A stretch of DNA of 64,000 nt, taken from the NCBI GenBank assembly GCA_963920575.1, contig OY986973.1:2936606-3000605 (forward strand). The letters are read 5' to 3'. The stretch comes from Narthecium ossifragum (taxonomy: Eukaryota > Streptophyta > Magnoliopsida > Dioscoreales > Nartheciaceae). Shown here piece by piece: positions 21,311-30,678 of the stretch (positions within the stretch are counted from its first letter, which is position 1; the number at the start of each line of letters is the position of its first letter). The notes under the pieces were generated by a model, which was not told the DNA's origin, ran no database searches, and saw only the letters and a program-made list of their open reading frames with translations. The position numbers were made by a program, and so were the translations under genes.

Positions 21311-21784
21311 TAATAAATTGAAATATAAACAGGTGCTCTGGGGAGAGTACTTTGGACCCTTTTTTATCCAAAATGGGCTAAATACCCTAAACTTCTTATG
21401 ACTGGTCTAATTGCTGGATTAGATCAAGATAAAAGACCCGATTCCATTTCCCTAAGAAATAATAAAAAAATTGATTAAAAAAATAAACAAAACTAATAAC
21501 AAAAAAAACTGGAAAAAAAAAGAAAAAAAAAGAAAGAAGAAACACACAAAGAACGTGGAGAAAAATTAAACAAAACTGGGGAAAAAAAGCAAAAAAGAAG
21601 AAGGAAACACAAAAAGGGGGGCAAGGAGGGGCGGTGGCGGCCGTATTAAGGGGCGTGCGAAGGCAATTTTTTGCTTATTTAATTGAGTGATGATATACGT
21701 CCCATCCCGGGGTCTGGATTCGTCACACACGAGGTGGAAACGTATAAAAAATTAGAATAAAGATTTATATACATGGCAATGCAC

Positions 21785-22015
21785 ATGCTTCCAATCGGTA
21801 GTGAGACACCGATTGGTTAATCTAGTCTATCAGTAGTACAATATCGATGGACTAGATCAATTCATCGATATCTCACTACTGATACCTACCGATTCGATCA
21901 TTGATACATTCCATCGGTAGTGAAATACCGATCAATTGATCTAATCCATTGGTATTGTTCTACCAATGGATTAGATCAACCAATCAATATGTCTCTACCA
22001 ATTGGAGGCATGTGT
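21785..22015. repeat. Foldback repeat family built on CGGTAGTGA...TACCGA
   Basis: Alternating inverted copies of ATCGGTAGTGAGACACCGAT, GATCTAATCCATTGGTA and GATGGACTAGATCAA. The unit is shared with 56355-56515, so this is a dispersed family, probably a MITE or foldback element. The ends are not resolved. Confidence 0.65.
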
Positions 22016-23764
22016 AATGCACATGATACGTGGCCATATATATTTGTAAATCACGATTCAAAAGGTTATTAAATGAGACGCCACCTAATGTTTTTTATTA
22101 TTTTTTAACAACTGCTGATGTGGCCAGTAAAAAAGATAGATGACTGATAATAAGTAAAATATTCATCCATTCAAATCCCTAGTGTTTCCCTTTCTTCTTC
22201 TTGTTTTTTCCATCTCGCGGTTCTTCTCATCGGGACGAGGTTGACGGCATCCAGCGCTTCCTCGTGGTGCTTCTTCATGCGCGGCCGATGCTTCTCCATG
22301 TGTGGCCCTCCGAGACGAGATTGATGGCATCCAGCTCTTCCTCGAGATTGATGGCATCCCTCCTTTTCTCTCGTAGACGACCCTTCTTTCTACGTACTCG
22401 TAAAGGGCTAGCTCAAGCATTTGATGTTAATGTTTGGTCCCTCATCAACATGCACATGATGACCAAGCCTAGGATTTGATTCCAATTGAGTGTAATCGGC
22501 ACCAATAGATGCTGGTTCAAACTTTGATAGCTTTTCTTTCATCTCAGGAAAAAACTCAAGAAGCATGTTGCACTTTTCAATTGATTATGTACCCAAATCA
22601 GCTAGATTTTCGGATGCTTTGCGGATCAAATTATATCACTGATTTTCTAGGATGACATCTAAATTGTTGTATCCGAATCTCACCTTTGTATGTCGACGTC
22701 TAATATCTTTTCGTCATCACTCTATAATATAAAATTCAGGTATTGTCATCATTTTTCGTTCAATAATAACAACAATTACATGACGACATAGTGTACCTTT
22801 ACACACAAATAATCGACAAACACAACTTACACAACAATTCTTCTCTTCAAATACCAAAAGTTCGATCTGCTCCTTTTTACCATCGTCAACTAGCTGCTGT
22901 GACTTCAGCCACTCTATAGATGAAGTCTGTACCATTAATAGAAACTTGTGCCACAACACATTGAATTCTACATATCAACTCTTCTTGGAACTCCCTAAAT
23001 CTAGCATTTGTATATGCCACACGCATTTGCTTCTCAAAAGGAAAGGGAGTAATTATACAAGGTATGCTAGGCTAGAATGACATAAAATCAGCTTGTGCTT
23101 CTTTTTCTACTTTACTCTTTTTAATGCATCGTCATATTTCTCGACAAATTGTTTCAGAGTTGTTTTATAATTTACGTAGACATTAAAAAAAGCATTCATG
23201 TTTTCACTTCGTTGGGTAGTGGACATTTATGCTCAGAATTTATCTTTGACATAAGCAGGACCCAACATTTTCTGTTCTCATACAAACCACATGACTAAGG
23301 ATATTTTTCCAAATCATATGTCTAGACAGTCCTCTTCCAATCTTCTTCGAATCGATAAAGATATAGAGATTCATATATAGCTTTCTTCATATCTTTTCTA
23401 ATGCCATGATATTGGAGATGAGTACCTAGCTTCTCTAGAATTTTCTTCAGGATATGCCAAAGGCACCAACGGTGATGAGTTTCCAGAAAAGCCTTTTTCA
23501 CTGCATTAGTAATGGTTTTATCTTGATCAGTTATTACAGCTTTTGGAGCCCTAGCAGACATGCACATGAGCCAAGTTCTAAACAACCATTCAAATGTCTT
23601 AATGTCCTTGTTGGAAAGCAGCCCACATCCTAGCAAAATTGAATGCCCATGATGAATGACTCCGACGTCGAAGGGTATATCATACATGTTAATGAGATAT
23701 GTCGTATCAAACGTAACAACATCTCCAAAGCATTCGTATGCAGTTCTTCTATGGGCTGAATCAG

Positions 23765-23865
23765 CCCAGAATACATTTCAACTTTTCATCCAAATCGATA
23801 ACATAAAGAAATCAGCAACCTTGACTTTTCATCCAAATTGATAACATAAAAGAAATCAAAAATTT
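23765..23865 (-). repeat. Tandem duplication of about 45 bp inside the FAR1 pseudogene
   Basis: CTTTTCATCCAAATCGATAACATAAAGAAATCA occurs twice with small differences, duplicating the FYVI(D/N)LDEK segment of the FAR1 sequence and shifting the frame. Confidence 0.7.
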
Positions 23866-23911
23866 TAGCTTGCATTATAGTGAAGTAATTAGAAACGGCT
23901 TATGCATCTCC

Positions 23912-24596
23912 TGCTGGGTTTTGTTCCTCCCATGAGAAGACTAAAGAAAGGAACGGTTTTTTTCCTTGAAGCATACGGACGGTCGACCGCGACATCGACC
24001 GCCGGATCGACCGTCGCTCTCTGTCACGGGAAAGACTACGCAGGGTCGATACGAGGATCGACCGTCGCGTCTACACTGTTCCACGGTCGACCGCGAGAAG
24101 CTCCACGGTCGACCGCGAGAAGTTCCACGGTCGACCGCGAGCAATCCACGGTTGACCGCGAGAAGGCCACGGTCGACCGTCAGATCGACCGTGAGTATAG
24201 TCGGTTGAGATTCTGGTTTTGATCTGACGGCTCAGATCTATTCCGGGATTAAACTCTTTAGTAGCTATAAATAGGGTTAGTGTGTAACCCTAATGGGTGT
24301 GGCTTGATATCAAAAACCCTAGAGAGAGGTCTTTGGGGGCTTGATAGAAAGTAGGGCTTGAGAGAAAGCAAAGACAGAGAGAGATCTGTAGGGAGGGAAG
24401 AGGGAAGATCTGTGTGAGAGTTGAGAGGGTGAGTCTTGTAAATCTCCTTATATAGTGAAAGATTCTCTTCTTCCCGTGGTTTTTCCTTCGCGGTGATTTG
24501 CCGGGAGGTTTTCCACGTTAAATCTTGTGTCTCTCCTTCTAGTTCTATTTTGGTGCTCTCCTATCGTGGTGTGATCCCCGCCGGAATTTCCTAACA
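23912..24596 (+). repeat. Solo LTR, Ty1/copia-like (685 bp)
   Basis: Begins TGCTGGGTTTTG and ends CCTAACA. It is flanked by a perfect 5-bp duplication TCTCC at 23907-23911 and 24597-24601. A promoter TATAAATA sits at 24266-24273, followed by a transcribed-region-like AGAGAGA-rich leader and a CCACGTTAAATCTTGTGTC block familiar from plant copia LTRs. No primer binding site or internal region follows, so this is a solo LTR left by recombination. It interrupts the FAR1-like pseudogene. Confidence 0.9.
23985..24195 (+). repeat. GTCGACCG minisatellite in the U3 of the solo LTR
   Basis: At least eight copies of a (A/C)CGGTCGACCG(C/T)GAGAAG-like unit, spaced about 19-23 bp in the right half and less regularly in the left half, just upstream of the TATA box. 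The core GGTCGACC is palindromic. Confidence 0.8.
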
Positions 24597-24909
24597 TCTC
24601 CTTCATCGAGACGTAATCGTCTTGCTTTTTGTAGATGATTCTGGCAATCTCTTTCCTCAAATGGCAAATTTTCATAACCTCCAGCTTCAAGTACAACGGA
24701 ATTGAAATTGTGATTTAGTGGAACTCCGGCTTGATCATTTAATTCAAGACATTCTTTTGCCTTACCATCCAGAGATTTATGACATAAAAAAAAATATTAC
24801 TTTCAATGGACTAAGTGGGTGATTGTGTTGCAAACTGAGTTTTTGAAGCTTCCACTTTCGATCATGACCTAATAATGCAGTTATCATGTTGGGATTATTA
24901 TAACTTCAA

Positions 24910-25167
24910 ATGAGCGATCAGAGAGAGAGGCGAGGTGTGGATTGTCATGTTACTGTGGATATCCTTAACGGAAGAAGGTTGTGGCCAGACGAGATCGTCG
25001 AGATCACGAGAGAGATATGGAGCATGGTACTCCGCTTTGAGTTTATTTTGTTTTTATATATTCCTAGAACTTATAATGAGCTTGCAGATGAGGTGTCCAG
25101 ATGGTGTCGTGCAAATCAATCTGCCCTAAACTGGGTCCTTGGTGAAGAACCGGATGGTAATGTCTGA
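24910..25167 (+). pseudogene. RNase H fragment of a LINE
   Basis: An 85-codon frame resembling the C-terminal half of the RNase H domain that ends ORF2 in many plant L1 elements. It has VDILNGRRLWPDEIVEI (helix), then FILFLYIPRTYNELADEVSRWCR, where the last Asp corresponds to the conserved AD of the RNase H terminus. A (GA)n/G-run follows. It abuts the FAR1-like pseudogene and has no reverse transcriptase attached. Confidence 0.6.
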
Positions 25168-25210
25168 TGGGCTGTAGTTTATAGATGTGTCTAGCTTTGA
25201 CTGAACTCAT

Positions 25211-25252
25211 TAAGAGAGAGAGAGAGAGAGAGGGGGGGGGGGGGGGGGGGGG
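25211..25252 (+). repeat. (GA)n microsatellite joined to a 21-base G run
   Basis: An AG dinucleotide array from 25214 followed by 21 consecutive G at 25232-25252. Confidence 0.9.
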
Positions 25253-25259
25253 TTGAGGT

Positions 25260-26561
25260 TGTTGTTCGTCGAGGGAGGTGAATGATTTGAGGGAAAACTC
25301 CCACGTGAGACTAGATTGGAATAACAAGTTGCTCGGTTTCAGGGATTTGAAATAAAATCATAGGACTGCATGTTTTATTTATAAGTTTTATTTCTAGCGG
25401 TAAGACTGTAAATCCCAAAACATCCCTATCAAATTTACAAATCCCCCGAAAGTCCTCCTAACCTAGCTAGAATTGCACCATGTGTGTATGGAGATTTCAC
25501 ACCCTAATAAATGGGGTGGGACGCAGATCACTTCTCTATTTAATTCGCCCTGTAGTAATGTAGTATTCTATACGAGGATACCCAAAGATTCTCCGCCTAA
25601 TCAGGCCACGTGACCAGACATTAATAAGAGCGCATCTTTTTTACCTTAATTTATGTTTTTACTCTGTCGTTAAATTGGGGGTAGCATTTTATATCTGGTG
25701 ATGGTTCCCTCCCTTTGAATTGAATTCCCGCGCTCACAAGAACGTATCAAATACGGCTTTTGAATTCCACTTTGATTAAATAAAAATATAAAACATTTTG
25801 GTTTCGGTTTGGATTTAAGTCCACATTTGACAAAAACATAAGTAATAAGTCTTCGTTTGGTCGAGGGATATTCATGCTTTTTACCCAAACATCAAAGCAG
25901 GAATAAGGGGTTGCCACTATTTCACCGATCTCATTTCTCTCTATTTTTTATTATCTTTATTTCTTAACCTCATTTTTTATTACCCCTAACACACATTATC
26001 TTTATTCCCTTCAGGGCTAAGAGTCTCGAACTCATGCATGACTTAATATTCAGAGGAAAATAATTTGCATCCCACTCTCACCTGTAGTGTGTGATGCGAT
26101 TGACACCTACATGGTTGGAGTCTATCTTAGGATACGGTGAAACGGGGTTGAGGAGGACACACATATATGTACGTATATCATATCATCACATATACATCAA
26201 AATTTTGCAGCAGAAGAGAACAAAGACGGTGGACGTTCGAAAAATCAAAACCTTCTCGGGCTCCGCCCAAAGCATGGCTAAAGAAAATTGGATGTAACGT
26301 CGTGGACATGTACATAAATATTTATTTATATTTAAGATAAAAATAAAACCTAGCATTTCTCTTTATTCTTAAGGCCATGTTTGGTTTTAGGATAAAGCGG
26401 GTTATTTTCACGTTATCCCCATTTTATCCCAAACAGAATAGGGTTAGTAAAATAGAAATAAAGTGGATTAAGATGAGCCATCTCAAAAAAACAGGGATAT
26501 CACTTATCCTATCCCCATTTAACTTCACCCCGATTGGAACCTCATTTCTATTTTTTTATTA
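25260..26561. other. Intergenic, no gene; probable truncated MITE
   Basis: A GGCCATGTTTGGTTTTAGGATAA motif at 26373 looks like one MITE terminus, and TTACCAAACGGTTC at about 27637 could be its partner on the far side of the nested Harbinger-type element. Otherwise unremarkable. Confidence 0.35.
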
Positions 26562-27564
26562 GGGGGCGTTTAGTTGCCTGCATTAACTGATGCATGTGTC
26601 ATCAATTGAGGCAGTATCATGATCTAAACCCATGCTTGGTTGAGATGAATCAACTGATGCTGCATCAGTTGATGCAAAAAAATGGCTTCATGCAACATCA
26701 GATGATGCAGCAAAATTGGCTGCATCAATTTAGCATCAGTTGATGCATCACATGGTATCACGTGATGCATCACATACCAATGAAATAGAAAAAGAAAGAC
26801 TGAATTGGATGAAACAGCTGTATTAACTGATGCAATACATACTAACCAAACAGAAAATGAGCAAATACTGCGTGAGTTGATACAAACAATCAAACAAATA
26901 AGAAAAGAAAAGAATATGATGCAGGACCGAGCCCGGACCTGATCGAGTCCGATCCGGAGCAGCTCCCGAGGCGATCTGGACGCATTCGGACCCCATCCGT
27001 CCGACTCAGATCTCCGGGCAACCCCGACCGTCGGATGGGCATAACTTTCGCCCACGACGTCCGATCGGGGCATGCGACCAGTCAAAACGACCGGCTCGAC
27101 GAGCCCGTCAAGAATCATAAGAGATCAAAGATCTCTCCATGACCTTGACCTCCGAATCTTCAAATTCCTTTTCGTTTGGCTTAAAATTCAGTTTTTATGA
27201 AAAACTTTCCTTTTTAGGCAGTTTGTTCGGGTCTTTTCTATTTTTGACAAATTTCCTATTTCTAGTAGGTTTTCTTCTATTTGAATTCCGGATTTAGTAC
27301 TTGATTAGGATAATGATGTTTGAGTCCATATTTGAATTGGTCTGGTCTTTCCTTAAACCTATAAAAGGAGGTCTTAGGATTTGTAAAGTCAGTTTTGAAT
27401 GATGAATAAAAATTAAGGTTTTTTTTGTTTTTTCTACTTGAGAAATCTGATTGTCTCTCTCATAAAGAGTCTGGTTGTCTCTCCCATAGAGAGGTCCACG
27501 TTACCCTGCGTCAGAATACATCAACTAATGCAGTTTATCAAGATGTAAGCAACCAAACATCCCC
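26562..27564. mobile_element. PIF/Harbinger-type MITE with a nested solo LTR
   Basis: The left end GGGGGCGTTTAGTTGCCTGCAT and the right end (inverted) GGGGATGTTTGGTTGCTTACAT form the TIR. The element is flanked by TTA on both sides (26559-26561, 27565-27567), the PIF/Harbinger target. The interior is made of many TGATGCA/TGCATCA words. A 597-bp solo LTR sits inside it, so the original MITE is about 400 bp. A relative is at 35053-36145. Confidence 0.8.
26917..27513 (+). repeat. Solo LTR (597 bp) nested in the MITE
   Basis: Begins TGATGCAGG and ends CCTGCGTCA, an imperfect inverted terminus. It is flanked by a perfect 5-bp duplication GAATA (26912-26916, 27514-27518). A CTATAAAAGG promoter box is at 27359-27368, with a short transcribed part after it. 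No internal retroelement region remains. I cannot assign the family with confidence. Confidence 0.88.
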
Positions 27565-27721
27565 TTAATTTATCTATGCTCATTATCACATACTTTTCGG
27601 ACCATAAAACCCCTTAAGCCAGGATAACATATTCCCTTTACCAAACGGTTCATTCAATAACAAAGCCAAGCGCGCAGCGCCAAAACATAATGCATGTGAG
27701 GCCGAACATGAGGCGGGAACT

Positions 27722-29206
27722 TTAGTGGGCCGCAGCCTCTCCCTTCTCCACTACTCGGCGACGGCGCCACTCCAAGAGCTCGTCGACGAGCCGTCCCATC
27801 TCGGCGTGCGACGACCCCCCTTCCTCCACCGCAGCCCTCGCCTTAACAGCGTACACTTTTGCTCGCTGGCGAATCGATTCCGCTTCCTCCCCGCCGCCGA
27901 TCACCCTCTCCACCGCCGTCGCCACCGCCCCGCTTGTCGTCAATCTTTCGCCCTTCTTCTCCACCCGTAGCCCGATCCCTAACACCTCCGTTATAAGCTT
28001 CTCGTTGAGGAACTGGTCGAACGCCAGCGGCCAGGTCACCATGGGCACCCCGGCGCACACTCCCTCTAGCGTCGAGTTCCATCCGCAGTGCGTTACGAAA
28101 CACCCCAAAGCTGGGTGCTCCAAGATGAGCACTTGGGGAGCCCACCCAGTTAACACCATTCCCCGCCCTTCAATTCTCTTCGAGAACCCTTCCGGCATCC
28201 ATCCATCCACCTCCACCTCGCCGCCGCGTACCACCCAGATGAACGGGTGGCCAGAGGCTTCGAGCCCAAGAGCGATCTCGCGCAGCTGCTCTGCGTATAG
28301 CTCGCACAGACTTCCAAAGCACACGTACACGACAGAGCTGGCCGGCTTGGAGTCGAGCCAGCTTAACCAAGCACCCAACTCGGAGCCAGGTGGGGCTTGG
28401 TGGCCGCCCCTGTTAGCTTTGGCATCGCTGTCTCTGTTGCAGAGAGACAGAGGACCCAAGTACCACGCGAGCCTCCCTGGCCATTTCTTAAAGTGCTCGG
28501 CGTAGTCGGGCTCCAGCTCGTAGAAGCTGTTAACCACGACGCCATAGCTATTCTCTTCCGCTTCTCTGACCTCCGCTACGACGTCTGGAAACCGGAAGAA
28601 AATATCAGATAGCTCGGCCCTCGTTATCGATACTCGGTGGGGGAGGTCAGCGACGACGAAGGGCTCGTCATCGTTCGCCGCCTTAAGATGGGGCTTGTTC
28701 AACTCGATGCTGTGGTGGACGCAAAGGAGGAAGATGCCGGGGCCGTGGAAGACTAGGCGTGGGATGCCCAGCTCTCGAGCGGCGGCGGCGGTCCACGGGA
28801 ACATGGAGTCGGAGACGATGCAGTCGGGGCGATGGGAGCGGAAGAGGTCGATGAGGGGATCTATAAGGGAGTGTAAGGCTATCATGATGCCCTCTGCGTC
28901 GGAGAGGCGGATGGAGCCTAAGTTCTCGTGTCCGCCGGGGAGGAGGTGGCGGGTGTCGGAGGGGATGGGTACGAGGAGGAGATTGATGGGGTGGGTGGGT
29001 GGGTGGGTTGTGGAGGAGTTGGCGTGCTCGATGGCAGGGCGGATGTATTGCTCGTTGCCAGGAGTGGTGATGATGGTGGCGGAGAGGCCATGGATGGCGA
29101 AGAGCTTGGCCATGTCGACCGTGGGGATCATGTGGCCCGGGGTGACTAGAGGGAGGAAGTAGACGCGCAGAGGTGGTGGTGGGAGGTGGCCTTCGCTGCT
29201 ACTCAT
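27722..29206 (-). CDS. Family-1 UDP-glycosyltransferase (UGT73-like), PSPG ends in Gln
   Basis: A single-exon 494-residue paralogue of the enzyme at 19053, same strand, 7.2 kb away. The catalytic His is at residue 25 (TPGHMIPTVDMAKLF) and the acceptor-side Asp near residue 133 (VSDSMFPW). The PSPG box spans residues 355-398 and ends in Gln398, the common UDP-glucose-type residue. Relative to its neighbour it carries an insertion around residues 258-268 (NRDSDAKANRGGH) in the interdomain linker. Both share an unusual HLLPGGHE segment and similar RRRR-containing C-termini, which supports a local tandem duplication. A TATA-like TTTTAAAG lies about 45 bp upstream at 29248-29254. The substrate is unknown. 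Confidence 0.95.
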   Translation of the reverse strand: MSSSEGHLPPPPLRVYFLPLVTPGHMIPTVDMAKLFAIHGLSATIITTPGNEQYIRPAIEHANSSTTHPPTHPINLLLVPIPSDTRHLLPGGHENLGSIRLSDAEGIMIALHSLIDPLIDLFRSHRPDCIVSDSMFPWTAAAARELGIPRLVFHGPGIFLLCVHHSIELNKPHLKAANDDEPFVVADLPHRVSITRAELSDIFFRFPDVVAEVREAEENSYGVVVNSFYELEPDYAEHFKKWPGRLAWYLGPLSLCNRDSDAKANRGGHQAPPGSELGAWLSWLDSKPASSVVYVCFGSLCELYAEQLREIALGLEASGHPFIWVVRGGEVEVDGWMPEGFSKRIEGRGMVLTGWAPQVLILEHPALGCFVTHCGWNSTLEGVCAGVPMVTWPLAFDQFLNEKLITEVLGIGLRVEKKGERLTTSGAVATAVERVIGGGEEAESIRQRAKVYAVKARAAVEEGGSSHAEMGRLVDELLEWRRRRVVEKGEAAAH

Positions 29207-29247
29207 GGTGGAGGTTTCGGCGAGCTAGAGATACAGCTCTGAGTGCG

Positions 29248-29254
29248 TTTTAAA
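29248..29254 (-). promoter_or_regulatory. TATA-like element of the second UGT
   Basis: CTTTAAAA on the minus strand 42-48 bp before the ATG at 29206. A short leader is implied if it is used. Confidence 0.35.
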
Positions 29255-29594
29255 GGCATCCACCCTCAGATCCAGAGTACCAAATTGCAGGGATGATGTC
29301 ATACAGGTTTGGTGGGAGATCAGTTAACATATTAGATTTTCTATTGTTAGTCTTCCCGTGAATTGAATGTGACGAGTTAGCCCGTACCCCTAGGGATCTT
29401 CCAGTTGGATGTAGATCAGTCAATGTGACTGTAGCTTCAGCTTATTTTTTCAAAAAAAAAAACCTCATATCCAAAGCCTTATAATCATCCTATTATATAT
29501 AAGGGATTTAACTACCCAAAAAATCTTTCTTTTAACCCCTCCACGTAGGGCATATGATGTTTGTCATAATTGTAAATTGCAATGTAAAATTTAG

Positions 29595-30306
29595 CATTAA
29601 ATTATTGTTTTGGGCCATGTGGTTTTCACCGTGTTTCATTTTGGGCTCTGTGATTTAAAATCTTTCAAATTAGGCCCTATGATTTTGATTTTGTAACAAT
29701 TAAGGCCCCCAGGCCAACGCCGTTAATCCCCGTTGACGGCAAATGAGTCACGTGACATCACGTGATATCACCTGATTTCGATTTGGGCCCCTGTGGTTTT
29801 CAAAATATTTCATTTTGAGTCATGTGGTTTAAAATCTTTCAAACAAAGTCCTGTGACTTTGATTTTGTAACGCTTAAGGCCCTTAGGCCGACGCCGTTAA
29901 TCCCCATTGACGACAAATGAGTCACGTGACATCATGTAATTCGAACGGAAGGTATGTTACTTCGTCCTCCTTTTTTCACCATATTTGTCGTCAAGTGGGA
30001 TTAACGGTGTCGGCCTGAGGGCCTTAAGCGTTACAAAATCAAAACCATAGGGCCTTGTTTGAAAGATTTTAAACCAAATAGCTCAAAATGAAACATTTTG
30101 AAAACCACAGGGGCCCAAATCGAAATCACGTGATATCACGTGATGCCACGTGACTCATTTGCCGTCAACGGGGATTAACGGCGTTGGCCTGAGGGCCTTA
30201 ATTGTTACAAAATCAAAACCATAGGGCCTAATTTGAAAGATTTTAAACCACAGGGTTCAAAATGAAATATGGTGAAAACCACAGAGCCCAAAACAGTAAT
30301 TTACCC
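29595..30306. mobile_element. Foldback element: two arms of about 340 bp, each made of two repeats
   Basis: Sequence from about 29598 to 29945 is repeated inverted from about 30306 back to 29985. Each arm contains two copies of a unit of about 150 bp (TTTCATTTTGGGCTC, AAATCTTTCAAA, TAGGCCCTATG, GTAACAATTAAGGCCC, ACGCCGTTAATCCC). The arms also contain CACGTGATATCACGTGAT palindromes. Termini read TAAATTATTGTTTTGGGC and its inverted match. The transcript could form a near-perfect long hairpin. It is a MULE- or foldback-type non-autonomous element; the target duplication is not resolved. Confidence 0.8.
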
Positions 30307-30678
30307 TTACTATGATATTATCCTAGATTTGCATAGTAAACTCACATAACCATGTTTTGTATACAATGCCGGATCACAGACGACTGAGACGAGACAATTA
30401 TAACATACATGTTTATCCATTTCAATGTCACATGCGTTCTAAACTCATTGCAATCGGATGTCAAATGTTTAGATGACCGAGGTCGATTGCGTCAAAGAGC
30501 CAGTGTCTAATTACATCCACCATGAGAACTCTGGAGGCGATTTAGTATATATACAAAAAGGGATTTACACAGACAGTATATTTGAGCAGGTATTCTGGAC
30601 AGTACAACATACAAGGTTTACCAGCTTGAAGCTGTTGCAGTTGCAAGAGGAACTGCAGACAAGTCCTAGCTTCAGCCA
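30307..30678. other. 3' region of the BTB gene
   Basis: Probable 3' untranslated sequence of the minus-strand BTB gene, next to the foldback element. No other feature. Confidence 0.4.

Larger units (their letters stand above)
20606..22349. other. Intergenic: T-rich tract, AT satellite-like block and a foldback repeat
   Basis: 20710-20930 is almost pure T with scattered single bases on the plus strand. 20970-21310 is AT-rich, with TTTAAATTTT/AAATTGTAAATTTTAAGATTTG words repeated in both orientations. 21470-21620 is A-rich. No coding potential apart from low-complexity frames. Confidence 0.6.
22350..24905 (-). pseudogene. FAR1/FRS-like (MULE-derived) pseudogene split by a solo LTR
   Basis: Reading leftward from about 24905, homology to FAR1-RELATED SEQUENCE proteins appears in the right order. 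First is an N-terminal DNA-binding remnant (KWKLQKLSLQHNHPLSP). Then come KEIARIIYKKQDDYVSMKE, GDA..AVSNYFTIMQAK, FWADSAHRRTAYECFGDVVTFDTTYL, the MULE transposase block (GVIHHGHSILLGCGLL, KAVITDQDK, HRWCLWHILKK), a SWIM zinc finger (CVCRLF...CRHVI), IPEFYII, and a C-terminal helical tail. Stops and frameshifts are frequent; one stop lies in GDA*AVSNYF and another near YVSMKE. FAR1 proteins are light-signalling transcription factors derived from transposases, but this copy is dead. The 685-bp solo LTR at 23912-24596 separates YVSMKE from GDA; removing it and one target copy restores continuity. Confidence 0.88.

Noticed and set aside
28695..29162. 155-codon frame antisense to the second UGT
   Set aside because: Shadow of the UGT coding sequence with no recognisable motif.
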